This document shows positions 36,260 through 47,005 of a stretch of 64,000 bases of DNA, one piece after another. The number at the start of each line of letters is the position of its first letter. Positions within the stretch are counted from its first letter, which is position 1. Source of the DNA: Icerya purchasi (lineage: Eukaryota > Arthropoda > Insecta > Hemiptera > Monophlebidae); assembly GCA_039619475.1 (NCBI GenBank), contig CM077115.1:555170826-555234825 (forward strand), given 5' to 3'. The position numbers and the translations under genes were made by a program. The notes under the pieces are model-generated. The model saw nothing but the letters and a program-made list of their open reading frames with translations. It was not told the DNA's origin and made no database searches.

Positions 36260-36461
36260 CTGTGAGTAACAGTTTTAGTTTCAGGCATGGTGGCGTACAA
36301 GTCTAATAAATAATAAACAGTTTTCCAACATTTCGGTGTCGAATTTTGTGCTACGGTCGTTAAAGTTTCTTTAATTTTAGTTACACTCGCCTTATCATCC
36401 GATACTGATGGAAGTCTGCTGCTACTCGAAAAAATAGGACCATCGCTTAAGTTCATGTAAC
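36260..36461 (-). CDS. tweek: tweek exon 11 of window
   Basis: A 202-nt exon between ATGATTATAG and GTATTC, phase 1 to 2. It contains STPKCWKTVYYLLDLYATMP, matching the conserved KCWKTFY-LLDLY block of animal BLTP1, and ends ETKTVTHR. Confidence 0.94.
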
Positions 36462-38550
36462 CTATAATCATATATTACGAATTTATCATACGCACTCTTC
36501 AAAACTACTAATATATGTAGTACGATTTTACCATTTCTGAAACATCGTCACTTAGAATATATTAATAAAAGAAAATTATAACGATTAAAGATTAAAAAAT
36601 CGAAAAGATGAATAAACATAGCAAAATTTTTCAATTTTAATAATTTTAAGCAACTTCTGGTTAAAAAAATAATTACTCTTGTTAACTGAAAGAAATATCA
36701 AAAATTTGAAAAAAGGTAAAAACGGAATGAAATAATTAAAACGCTAAAATTAATTCCGCACGCATAATAATTACGATTAAACTTTACATGCAAACTTCTT
36801 ATTTTTAATATCATCACTTTATTATTGAATATAACGGGGGAAAAAGTAAAAAAATTATTCACATCAAAATAATAATCTATACTCATCTCTTTGAAATAGT
36901 TTTACTCTTTTTACTCTACTTGCAACACATAGATTACAGTTCAACATTTCCCTGAAAACTATTCCTTCTTTTCAGGCTTATAGTATGAAAAATCTTACAC
37001 GGTCATTTCTATTTGAAACACTTTTTGGCAATTCGCAAAAAATCAAATCTCTACTTCTTTATTTTAATTCAACGAATTTATTTTCCCAAATTAAAATTCG
37101 AAATTGACACGTGTCTCTGGCCTGGGTGACGCCTCATACTTCCAAGAGTTAATGAATAAGTAAACAAAATTAAATGTTACCGAAAAAAAATTAACTAGAA
37201 AAATATACGTATATATATAAAGTATTATTAAATTATTACAATTTGGAAATTATTAAATTAACATACTTTCTAACCCTTTCAAAATTCGGCGCGTTTAATT
37301 TTTTGTGTTTTAATGCTAATAGTTGCAAGATCAGTTAGAAACTTCTAAAAACTTGTCGATAAAGTAAGTGGGAACAGTGAAAAATATCGACTTAAAATGA
37401 ATATATAATGAAATCAGAACGCATTGTTGTCATTAGGGACTAACTGTTATGTTGTCAATTTTTAATCTGTAAAATCCAGATCCAGAAGTTACGTATGAAA
37501 TGTTAAATTCAGAGATCCGAAAAATACCGACGAGATGCTGCGCATAGACACAGGTCATGTTATTTAGTACAGAAGACATTAACGATGTATACTATTAAGA
37601 CCTCTCGGAGGTTATAAATTTTTTCTATAATATTGCACAAAAACAGCAATCTATTAAAACGAGAAAAGGCAGATTAAAACGATTTCCGAGATAACTATAA
37701 ACAACAAAATTAATGTTTGACTCTACATTATTATATTAACAGTGATACTACTTAAACCATAATTTACTTGTTATTTCCAGTCAGAATATTGCATAATATC
37801 TTTAATTTAAAAAAGAAGTACTTTTTAATTTAAAAAGTTATTTATAATCTTTTTAATTTAATAATCTCTTTACACTAGTATAAAATCATCTAGTCGGGAT
37901 TTTGAATAATTCTCTTCCCATTCTAATAGACATAATTAATCGCTCTTAGGGCACTAAATTTTACAAAATATATTATTCTAATTAAAAAACAATTTAAAAT
38001 TGATATCAACAAACCGAAATTCGGACAAATTAAGAGAAAATAATAATAATTACTGCATCAGATTGAAACAAAAGTTTGAAAGCAATATACAAAAAAAAGA
38101 AAAAGAATACACTGGATAAGACTTTATTGAATAAAAACGTGATTAGATTCGTTATAGTATCAATGGGGAAACTCAGCGAGTTACAGTGACGAAAGCAGAA
38201 ACATTTAATTTTTAGAATGATTGCAACGTACAGACTAGCTGCATAGAGCATTTCGAAAAATTACATTATTCATTGATCTAATATAACGATATAGATATAG
38301 TGGAAAAGATTAAATTTCGAATTACTGAAAATAAAAGTATTATCGATTAAAAATTCGATGTTAAGTTACTTGAATTTGTAAATCACGTTTAAATAGAAAT
38401 GAACCAATAAAAAATATACAAATAGTAACAACAATAAAAAACATCTTGAAAATTATCGCTATTTGTTGGAAAATACAATTTTTGATAACTTTTTTTCTAT
38501 ACGAATGTATTTAATGATGAAAAATGAAGTAAAATAATAAATAATCTTAC
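36462..38550 (-). other. intron between exons 10 and 11
   Basis: About 2.1 kb of AT-rich sequence without a recognisable gene, repeat or element. Confidence 0.55.
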
Positions 38551-38724
38551 CTTTAACACTTTTCCCGGTAGAACGTATTCTCTGAGCCAAACTTTGATGT
38601 CTAGTACGGATGGATGAAGCGGGCGATACAGTACTTTTCTGTTCATTTAGGTAATTAGGATAAATAGGTGGTTTCTTATCCGTACTTAATGAAGAAGAAA
38701 GATGAGTATCGCGGAGATCAATAT
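38551..38724 (-). CDS. tweek: tweek exon 10 of window
   Basis: A 174-nt exon between GTTTATTCAG and GTAAGATT, phase 1 to 1. It is Ser/Thr- and Arg-rich, with SSIRTRHQSLAQRIRSTGKS near its end. RxxS-like sites could be phosphorylated (inference). It links the conserved blocks of exons 9 and 11. Confidence 0.88.
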
Positions 38725-40029
38725 CTGAATAAACGTCATTAATTTATAATGATACATTTTTAAACACTTACTTTAAATGATAAAAATAATAAAAGGTTAT
38801 GACACATTTGGAAAATGATGGGAAATGACGAAAAAGGAAATAAAAAAACACACATCGAATGGAAAAAATAATTAAAGAAAAACAATTATCTACGAAAGGA
38901 TAACACAATTGAACAAAGATGTATCTAGTATATTTATTAATTGTAAACGATAAAAATACATAAATTTTGCTTGTTTTATCTTCGTTATTATTTAAGTGCT
39001 ACAACATTCTATGAAGACAGTTATTTTATTAGAAAAAAAAAAAAATTGATTAAAAATACAATACACCGGTTTTGTTTGAAATAATTGTTTTCTAGGAAAG
39101 ATTTTTGCTTAATTTTGCTGATCTAGACATACGGTGTCGAACTTTGGGGAACAGCTAAAAGATCGCATATATATCGTCTTCAATCAGTTGCGCTTAAGAT
39201 CTTAGGTAAAATAGTCATCATGGTTTATACTGAATGCACCAATAAGTCGAGATCATCAAATTCCTTTCGTTACTGAGATGGTAAAATCGAGCTGTAAGAT
39301 GTACTTTGATAAGCTGGAAACTAATACAATTGTACTGATTACTGATCTTGCTAATCAAAATATACCTGTGATCCTTCAACTCGTTGTTTAAAAAGACCAC
39401 GGCCGCGTGCTAGTTTGAATAATCTATAAACTTATTCAGATGTAATATAGTAATGAGACTGTGGTCATTGAGCTAACCAGTCTATTTTAATTCCTTTTTT
39501 ACTTGTTTCAATGTATTCTGTCTGTATCAGTTCTACCGATTGCTATAGATGTAGATTGTGGAGGGGGAAAAAAGGAGATTTGTATTTGAACAATCATCAT
39601 CATCATAGTTGCTTCTCCTGAGTCAGGAGTTGCATACATTCATATTATTCGCTCCTGGAAAGAGTTATTATCTTCTGTAGGTTTTTGCACGGCGGATTTA
39701 TTGGTAGATTCGTTGTTGTTAATTCTAACCGTCTTCTTCCTCTTATTGATTTTCCAGTGAACAATAACTTTTTCATTTTTTTCATGTGTGATTGTAACTT
39801 CATTAGCTGAAGAGATAATTTAAAATATTCTTTCTAAACAGTATTATTTAAAATACTTCAATCATCCTGTACTATTATTGTAATTACACTGCTTGACATA
39901 AGAAATTGAATCGTAAAAGAAATAAAAATTACGTTTTATTTTCGCTTAATCGCCAAACGGTGTATTTTAATCAGACCCAGTTTAGAACTGAAAACATCAA
40001 AAATTACAACAAAATCACTTTAAACTTAC
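38725..40029 (-). other. intron between exons 9 and 10
   Basis: No recognised element. It has a CAT triplet run at 39594-39606 and the usual homopolymers. Confidence 0.55.
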
Positions 40030-40168
40030 CAACAGGCGGGGCTGGCTTAGGTGGAGGCGCCTTAATATCGGACGGCGGTTCCTGTTCCTTTAGTTCTATA
40101 CGAGTATCTTTAACATTCTGATACATATTACTAATCTGATGAAGCAAACGCAACAGCGGCATATTTAC
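40030..40168 (-). CDS. tweek: tweek exon 9 of window
   Basis: A 139-nt exon between AATTATCTATAG and GTAAGTT, phase 0 to 1. It opens with VNMPLLRLLHQISNMYQNVK, one of the most conserved BLTP1 blocks, and ends in a proline-rich linker (KAPPPKPAPPV). Confidence 0.95.
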
Positions 40169-40661
40169 CTATAGATAATTAAAATTACCGATTTTCTAAG
40201 TCATTAAAAAAAAACTGGTTAATATGTAATTAAAAATGAAGTCTTTATCGTCACGACAGAAAAGAATGAAAAATAAACCAGTTACAGAGAGTACAAATCA
40301 ACAAGCAATGAGCGACCGCAAAATACGAAATGTGTAGACAATGATAAAAATATTTTAACAAATGTAAAGGAATATGTAACTTTAAAGAATATAGAAAAAA
40401 AAGTTTAACAAAAGGGAAATCTACACAAAATAAATGAAAATCTATTAAAAATATTGAAATAAAATTGAAATTAATATAAATTAATGATGTTACTATACCC
40501 TGTTGTGTTTAGCGCATTATAAAAATTTGTAAAAAAATACTAAACAAATTTTAATTATCATTTTCAAAAATTATGTTCATTAATGGAAATTAAAAAATTA
40601 TAAATATTACAATAAAAGGAAAAATTATAGTATATTTTTAAAATTTTAACAATCAGTTAAC
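40169..40661 (-). other. intron between exons 8 and 9
   Basis: A- and T-rich; nothing is recognised. Confidence 0.6.
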
Positions 40662-40876
40662 CTGTTGAGATATGTAATCAGCTGAAATGCTAAGATTCAA
40701 AATGGTGTTGGAGTGTTTCTTCAATTGACCTCTGGAAACATATAACATATTCCTCCGTTGTCTACTTAAATCTTCAACCACCGTCATATCTGGAGCTCGA
40801 TGAACGTCGCATTCTACATTAATTTTTTCGCATAAAAATGCCGGGATTTCGGATGAAGTTTCAACACGAATTTTCT
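40662..40876 (-). CDS. tweek: tweek exon 8 of window
   Basis: A 215-nt exon between CTTGTCTAG and GTTAACTG, phase 1 to 0. It encodes KINVECDVHRAPDMTVVEDL and then LNLSISADYISQQ, which runs straight into the conserved exon 9 block. Alternating polar and hydrophobic residues indicate beta-strands of the groove. Confidence 0.93.
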
Positions 40877-41214
40877 CTAGACAAGAAAGATTAATAAAAT
40901 ATGAATATGATTTTTTTTTTTTTAGAAAAAGTATGCAATTTTGTATTTTTGCATATTTGTGCGTTTGTGCTGGTAAAAATTACGAATTAGGTTGATACCT
41001 TTGTAACACGGAAAAAACGTGAAGTATAATTTTTTTAAATTAATGCTACCTTTTATTTCATTTTATTATTCTCCGAATGCAGAAAATGTTATTTCTATTA
41101 TTCGTTATGTTTTTTTTTTTTTTTAACATCACAATTTGTGTTGATAATTTCAACGCAATAAACAGGGTTTTATAGCGACGTTTATGTGGTTGTTTCTTAC
41201 ATAGATAAAAAAAA

Positions 41215-41770
41215 ATTATCCCAGATCATTTTCTGTCTGCAGTTGCACATTCCAGACTATGATTTAACTCCAACGTCTCCTCATTCTCTAACTCGGACTC
41301 CTTTTTCTTGTCTATTGAACCTTCCCTTCCACGTTTTCCCTGGTTTTTTAACTTTCCTTCTATGCGACGCTCCAACCTCTCTGCGATTTGCCGCCTGCGT
41401 TTTGGGCATAGTTTGCTCCCTTCCTCGCTATTCCGTTATTTTCTCGCGCCTTTTCCTTATTGTCCATTGAACCCCTCCATCAATCAATTTATTTGTGATG
41501 CCGATCATATAATGTTCGGTTGTTTATCGCACTGAACAAGCTTCTTTTTATTCCTTCCTTTTACAAATCGGTATTCCTACTTCATACTGTGCTTCATTCG
41601 TTCTCTCCCTTCCTTCTCCTTCTGTTATCCTAGTTCTTGATTCCTTTCTGCCGGCTATCTCTGATCGTGTAAGGATCTGAGGCTCTCTTATCCATCTGTT
41701 TCATTGTTCTTGGGCCAATGTCCATGTTGAAGAACCCATAACAAAATAATAATAATAATAATGATAAATA
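41215..41770 (+). pseudogene. I-clade LINE 3'-end remnant with AAT tail
   Basis: Across one frameshift the plus strand reads RLRFGHSLLPSSLFRYFLAP then CDADHIMFGC. This corresponds to the R-R-GH and H-F-C motifs that follow RNase H in I-clade LINEs. A (AAT)n tail at 41746-41763 probably marks the 3' end. RT is absent, so the copy is strongly 5'-truncated. Confidence 0.5.
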
Positions 41771-42290
41771 AAATTATAACGTTCGAAAATATAATAACAT
41801 GAAATTTAAAACTGGTTTCCATTACAAGCTCCTTTCATCGCAAAGCATTGTGTTCTATTTTTAAGAAGTCACGAAAGTAAACAATTTAATAAAACTACGT
41901 AAAACAAGCTGTATTTTTGCAAAACAAAACAACTGAAATAATCAAAATTAGCTCAAGTATTTTCCTAAGTGGTCAGTATTTGAATTATTAACTTTGTAAC
42001 GCCAAGTATATAAACACATGAAATAAAGCTTATTTCTATCAACAATTAAATGTATTTTTTTTTGTATATCAATTAAGACGGGTTCAGAAAGTAACGATTA
42101 GTTTAGAAAAACATCATTCTTTATTATTTAGAATGCGCAATAACTGTAAAAGATGGCGACCTGTGTGTCATAATATTAAATGTAAAGATAATAGTAAAAT
42201 AAATGTTTTTATTCAGCTCCCTGGTCATTAAAACCGCAAGTATTTATAACTATTTTTAATGTACCGATATTTTCTAAAATCAAAATTCAC

Positions 42291-42476
42291 CTGTAGGAGC
42301 CCTATTTCCTTTCGAAGAGGACTGTTTAATTTTGTTTTTCTTATAAGATTCAACTTCAGAAAAATCTTTCCCAAATTCGCTGACAACTATATCTATCCTC
42401 ACTGATTCAATTCCACCGACTAACGTCAAATTCGAACCCCACGAATCTAATGATGTTACTGCATTATTTCCACTAG
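42291..42476 (-). CDS. tweek: tweek exon 7 of window
   Basis: A 186-nt exon between GGATTTTCAG and GTGAATT, phase 1 to 1, joined to exon 6 by GCT. It encodes SWGSNLTLVGGIESVRIDIV, a strand-rich segment with alternating hydrophobic residues, followed by a Lys/Ser-rich linker (KKNKIKQSSSKGNRAP). Confidence 0.9.
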
Positions 42477-42680
42477 CTGAAAATCCGAAATCAAAATTAG
42501 TTACCAAACGCGATAATCAGAAGAGTTTAAAGTACTCGAAACATAAAATCAATAGGATAGCTTACTTCAAATGGAAAAAATTAAAAAAAAACAAACAGCA
42601 TATGCATATTATATTCTGTGATCATGAAATCTTGTAAAAAAAAAAATGTTAAAATTGAATATATAGATTATGTAATGTAC

Positions 42681-42879
42681 CTCCAGAACTTGTTATCATC
42701 TGTTGTGGCATTACACCAAGACTAGAGAGTAAAGGCTCGAATATCAGATGCGCATCTAAAAGTCGCAATGTATCATGCATCGGATATAAACTATATCCGG
42801 TAGCTGCCATCAACGTATAATCTGGAGATCCAACAGGCGTACCGGAATTTATAGTTGCACTTTCTTCTTTAGGTGGATC
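42681..42879 (-). CDS. tweek: tweek exon 6 of window
   Basis: A 199-nt exon between CATATCTAG and GTACAT, phase 0 to 1. It encodes GYSLYPMHDTLRLLDAHLIF, then EPLLSSLGVMPQQM. The regular hydrophobic spacing is compatible with the extended beta-groove. The intron before it holds the Penelope inverted pair. Confidence 0.9.
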
Positions 42880-42956
42880 CTAGATATGATAACTTTAATT
42901 AGTTGTTTTACTAGTACATAAAAGAACACTGTTTATAATTTTCCTTAATATTCAAA

Positions 42957-42968
42957 CAATCTTAATAT
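42957..42968 (+). repeat. left flanking direct repeat of Penelope pair
   Basis: caatcttaatat, repeated exactly at 45914-45925 on the far side of the inverted pair. Similarity continues imperfectly (aaagat) beyond these 12 bases. Confidence 0.7.
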
Positions 42969-43001
42969 AAAGATTTTAAGTTTTCGTGGTGTTTGTTATT
43001 A

Positions 43002-44089
43002 ACCAGTTGTCGATTTTTTTCGGTAACAACCACGTCCATATTTTTTTCTTCGGTTGACGTTTCGAATAGTAGTGCTCTATTCATCATCAGAACCATAAAT
43101 GAAACGACCAAGGAGGAAACCAGTCCTTAAATAGATAAGCCAACATCACATCTGACCTTCTGATTGGCTAATGTTATTTCCACTTTTTATTAGGCCGATA
43201 ACTGTCTTCCAGTTTGAATCAACTTTTATACCATCATCTTTATTAAAATTTTTATATTTCTCTATTTCAATCGCCTCTCTGATTAGACGTTTACTCGCGT
43301 TTTCGATCTTCGCTATTATTTTTGCGTCTTGAAACTTTATCTCATGTTTCGTGCGCTCTACGTGTTCGGCCACCGCGGATTTTTCAATACGTCTATGTCG
43401 ACAGTCTGCTTCGTGCTCTTTAATTCTTACATGTACTGCTCTACCAGTTTGTCCCACGTAACTTAAGCCACATGAACACGGGAGCCTATATACACCTGCT
43501 GCATGTAACGGAGGTAAGTCGTCCTTATTGTTCCTTAAGAAATTTTTTATTTTTTTGTCGGTTCCAAAAACTGGGCGGATTTTATTTTTTCTTAAAATAC
43601 GGCCGATTTTGTCAGTAATGTTCTTAATGTACGGCAACGTGATATTCGTAATCCACTCATTTTCTTTTTCTGCCTCTTCATTTTTCATTTTCGCTTTCCG
43701 AAATTTATTTATTAATTTTTCTGCTTCAAAACTCTTATACCCATTTTCCACCATCGCATTTTTTATATTTCTTATTTCATCTTCGATATTTTCTTGATCA
43801 CAGACTTTTTCTGCCCTCCTTAACAAAGTTTTAAACACTCCATACTTTTGACTAGGACAATGATGCGAATCCTTGTGTAAATACTTGTTAGTATGGGTTG
43901 GTTTGCGAAACACTGAAGTTTTTACACCTCTCATTGAATTTTTTTCCACCAATACATCTAAAAATGGTAATGTACCATTCTTCTCCTCTTCCACAGTAAA
44001 TTTAATGTTTTGATGAAAGTTGTTTAGATCCGCGAGAATTTCCGTTATTTTCTCTTTACCATACTGCCACACCACAAACGTGTCATCCA
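43002..44089 (-). repeat. left arm of 1,088-bp inverted repeat
   Basis: Reverse complement of 44826-45913, of equal length and without indels by eye. One substitution is visible near the inner end (acaaacg versus acataaacg context), which gives Val versus Met in the proteins. Confidence 0.9.
43051..43095 (-). ncRNA. hammerhead ribozyme of minus Penelope copy
   Basis: A mirror copy of the motif at 45820-45864: core CUGAUGA and GAAA, stem II GAAUAG/CUAUUC, and stem I UGGUU/AACCG, followed by GUC at the cleavage site. It is on the same strand as the host gene, so it would be present in host pre-mRNA. Confidence 0.75.
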
Positions 44090-44825
44090 CATACCGCACC
44101 CACAATTTCGGGGACCACTTTTTAACGATTTTCTTTTCTAAATCTTCCATAAAGATGTTCGCGAAAATCGGTGCTAGACGTGAGCCCATCGCCATTCCAT
44201 CATTTTGTTTGTAGATTTTTTCGTTGAAGGTGAACACATTCGCACGTACTACTGTTTCGATCAAATCCACAGTTAATTTATCTACTTTCATCTCCTTTAT
44301 TAACTGAATGGTTTCCGGAACCGGTACATTCGTAAATAGGGACATCACATCAAAACTAACCATTAAATCGTTCTCATCGAGAGTTACAGTTTTTAACTTT
44401 TCTATAAAGTCGGGTGTATTTCGAATATGGTGCTCCGTATTTCCTACGAAATTCTTCAATTTACCCGCAATATATCCTTCAACGAAATATGATGGACTAT
44501 TAATCGAACAAATAATCGGCCTCATTGGACATCCTGTTTTATGTACTTTGGGAAGTCCATACATCCTGGGCATAGTGACTACAGGCGAAATGAGCGATTT
44601 TTTTGTTGTCCAATCTAACTTTGAATCTTTTATTATTTTTTCAATTTCGTTAGCAATTTTTCGCAACGGGTTTTTATTTAATTCTGTATACGGTCCGTTT
44701 CGTATTAGTTCCATCGTTTTATTTTTATAATCCTCAGTTTTCATAACTACCACCGCGTTTCCTTTATCAGCCTTTAAAACCATCACGTCATTATTTTTCT
44801 TGAATGATCCTAATGCTTCTCTTTC
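43146..44825 (-). CDS. Penelope-like RT and GIY-YIG endonuclease, long copy
   Basis: An open frame of 546 residues from the Met at 44786, open back to the 5' truncation at 44825. Counted from that Met: VLKADKGNAVVVM at 3-15 is the ADKG block before the RT; SFDVMSLFTNVP at 144-155 carries the first catalytic Asp; YVDD at 232-235 is the catalytic pair; LPFLDV lies at 273-278. The C-terminal endonuclease has GVY at 431-433, a CSC pair at 437-439, YVGQTGRA from 443 and an R-I-K-EH helix after it. The RT N-terminus is missing. No frameshift is seen, so it is a young copy. Confidence 0.93.
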   Translation of the reverse strand, partial: EREALGSFKKNNDVMVLKADKGNAVVVMKTEDYKNKTMELIRNGPYTELNKNPLRKIANEIEKIIKDSKLDWTTKKSLISPVVTMPRMYGLPKVHKTGCPMRPIICSINSPSYFVEGYIAGKLKNFVGNTEHHIRNTPDFIEKLKTVTLDENDLMVSFDVMSLFTNVPVPETIQLIKEMKVDKLTVDLIETVVRANVFTFNEKIYKQNDGMAMGSRLAPIFANIFMEDLEKKIVKKWSPKLWVRYVDDTFVVWQYGKEKITEILADLNNFHQNIKFTVEEEKNGTLPFLDVLVEKNSMRGVKTSVFRKPTHTNKYLHKDSHHCPSQKYGVFKTLLRRAEKVCDQENIEDEIRNIKNAMVENGYKSFEAEKLINKFRKAKMKNEEAEKENEWITNITLPYIKNITDKIGRILRKNKIRPVFGTDKKIKNFLRNNKDDLPPLHAAGVYRLPCSCGLSYVGQTGRAVHVRIKEHEADCRHRRIEKSAVAEHVERTKHEIKFQDAKIIAKIENASKRLIREAIEIEKYKNFNKDDGIKVDSNWKTVIGLIKSGNNISQSEGQM

Positions 44826-45769
44826 TGGATGACACGTTTATGGTGTGGCAGTATGGTAAAGAGAAAATAACGGAAATTCTCGCGGATCTAAACAACTTTC
44901 ATCAAAACATTAAATTTACTGTGGAAGAGGAGAAGAATGGTACGTTACCATTTTTAGATGTATTGGTGGAAAAAAATTCAATGAGAGGTGTAAAAACTTC
45001 AGTGTTTCGCAAACCAACCCATACTAACAAGTATTTACACAAGGATTCGCATCATTGTCCTAGTCAAAAGTATGGAGTGTTTAAAACTTTGTTAAGGAGG
45101 GCAGAAAAAGTCTGTGATCAAGAAAATATCGAAGATGAAATAAGAAATATAAAAAATGCGATGGTGGAAAATGGGTATAAGAGTTTTGAAGCAGAAAAAT
45201 TAATAAATAAATTTCGGAAAGCGAAAATGAAAAATGAAGAGGCAGAAAAAGAAAATGAGTGGATTACGAATATCACGTTGCCGTACATTAAGAACATTAC
45301 TGACAAAATCGGCCGTATTTTAAGAAAAAATAAAATCCGCCCAGTTTTTGGAACCGACAAAAAAATAAAAAATTTCTTAAGGAACAATAAGGACGACTTA
45401 CCTCCGTTACATGCAGCAGGTGTATATAGGCTCCCGTGTTCATGTGGCTTAAGTTACGTGGGACAAACTGGTAGAGCAGTACATGTAAGAATTAAAGAGC
45501 ACGAAGCAGACTGTCGACATAGACGTATTGAAAAATCCGCGGTGGCCGAACACGTAGAGCGCACGAAACATGAGATAAAGTTTCAAGACGCAAAAATAAT
45601 AGCGAAGATCGAAAACGCGAGTAAACGTCTAATCAGAGAGGCGATTGAAATAGAGAAATATAAAAATTTTAATAAAGATGATGGTATAAAAGTTGATTCA
45701 AACTGGAAGACAGTTATCGGCCTAATAAAAAGTGGAAATAACATTAGCCAATCAGAAGGTCAGATGTGA
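44804..45769 (+). CDS. Penelope-like RT fragment and GIY-YIG endonuclease, short copy
   Basis: A 321-residue frame. The first seven residues come from antisense of the opposite copy. From LDDT onward it repeats the C-terminal part of the long copy, starting inside the YVDD motif (Tyr-Val lost) and running through the complete GIY-YIG domain. By eye it differs from the long copy at one residue (TFMVW for TFVVW). RT activity is impossible; the endonuclease part looks intact. Confidence 0.9.
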   Translation: MILMLLFLDDTFMVWQYGKEKITEILADLNNFHQNIKFTVEEEKNGTLPFLDVLVEKNSMRGVKTSVFRKPTHTNKYLHKDSHHCPSQKYGVFKTLLRRAEKVCDQENIEDEIRNIKNAMVENGYKSFEAEKLINKFRKAKMKNEEAEKENEWITNITLPYIKNITDKIGRILRKNKIRPVFGTDKKIKNFLRNNKDDLPPLHAAGVYRLPCSCGLSYVGQTGRAVHVRIKEHEADCRHRRIEKSAVAEHVERTKHEIKFQDAKIIAKIENASKRLIREAIEIEKYKNFNKDDGIKVDSNWKTVIGLIKSGNNISQSEGQM

Positions 45770-45913
45770 TGTTGGCTTATCTATTTAAGGACTGGTTTCC
45801 TCCTTGGTCGTTTCATTTATGGTTCTGATGATGAATAGAGCACTACTATTCGAAACGTCAACCGAAGAAAAAAATATGGACGTGGTTGTTACCGAAAAAA
45901 ATCGACAACTGGT
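44826..45913 (+). repeat. right arm of 1,088-bp inverted repeat
   Basis: Pairs with 43002-44089 across a 736-bp spacer (44090-44825). The spacer is the N-terminal RT region found only in the minus copy. Confidence 0.9.
45820..45864 (+). ncRNA. hammerhead ribozyme of plus Penelope copy
   Basis: In order: UGGUU (stem I), CUGAUGA (core), U, GAAUAG-loop-CUAUUC (stem II), GAAACGUC (core, stem III, cleavage after the last C), AACCG (stem I return). Stem III is only the palindrome ACGU, so efficient folding may need a dimer. Such minimal hammerheads are known from Penelope-like elements. The single U before stem II is unpaired. Activity is inferred. Confidence 0.75.
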
Positions 45914-45925
45914 CAATCTTAATAT
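45914..45925 (+). repeat. right flanking direct repeat of Penelope pair
   Basis: caatcttaatat, directly abutting the right arm; it matches 42957-42968. Confidence 0.7.
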
Positions 45926-47005
45926 TTAAAGATATTCAATTAATTGTGTTTAGAAAAGTAAGTTTTTCCCTTTTTTTTTAAACATGTGCAAAAATTCCGT
46001 GGTTAATTAAGTTCGCATATGAACACAATTTTAGCAAGCAAAAAATAAATCCTTAATAAATTTAAAAAATTTACACTATTTCTCTCTCTCTCTAGTTTAT
46101 AACCGTTTATCATACTGAAATGTACTGCACTATGTTATAGTAAAAGACACATTTCTACATTTGCGCTTCGACATTTATTTATCCTAAAAATCGTAATTTT
46201 CTACAACTCTTCAATTTTCCCGGAAACTTACTTGTAGTTTACGCTTCTCTGTACAAAGAAAATACTTATTTAGTCTTAGGGAAAAAATTACGGATATTTT
46301 GTTTTAATTCACAACAATAATAAACGAAAAATTTGTAATATGCCAGATAAAATTTAAAAAAGAAAAACTCATTCGACCGCGTTCTAATTAATATGATATT
46401 CAATAGTTTTACTGTTTTTGAAGAATTCTTTAATATTAAGTTACAACCGGAATAAAGTGTAATCAACGAAATTGTTGATTGCCAAAATACAAAATAGCTT
46501 AAGTAAGGCCAACATAGAGATGTTACATTCTTTCTAACCGTAGTAATTCTCCAAGCTTTACTATAGTTTCGTACATATATAGCGAAATAACACGGCGTGT
46601 TAGAAATAGTAAGTAAAACCGCTATAGTCGAGCTATAAGCACTCCTTTAAGAAACACTTAAACACTAGAACATTACCGTAGAAAGTACAATCGAATAATA
46701 TTGAATTACGCAAGAAAAATTTTTCAAGTTCACTAAAAGCTGCATTCTGAAAATAATATATGGAATATTAAGAATACTGTGTATTAATTTAACAACCAAA
46801 AATAGGGGAAAAAGTTAAAACACAGAAGAAAGCTTTTTTTCTTTAAAGCTATAAGAACTTCCTCGTATAAGTTTTTAGAACAATTTTTAATATAAAAAAA
46901 GGCGAAGAAAGGTTGTATAACATTTTTCTTAACTGTTTAAATAGTTTTAACGATGAGGAGTATAGGGGGGTAAGTTGATAATAATAAAATAGCTAATGTT
47001 CTTAC
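45926..47005 (-). other. intron between exons 5 and 6, exon-side part
   Basis: AT-rich with a short CT run near 46080-46095; no element is recognised. Confidence 0.55.

Larger units (their letters stand above)
42969..45913. mobile_element. inverted pair of Penelope-like elements
   Basis: Two copies of one Penelope-like retroelement stand head to head. The longer copy is on the minus strand (to about 44825); the shorter copy is on the plus strand (from 44826). Penelope elements use an RT related to telomerase plus a GIY-YIG endonuclease, and are often found as tandem or inverted partial copies. A single direct repeat flanks the whole unit, implying one integration. It sits in the intron between host exons 5 and 6. 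Confidence 0.9.
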
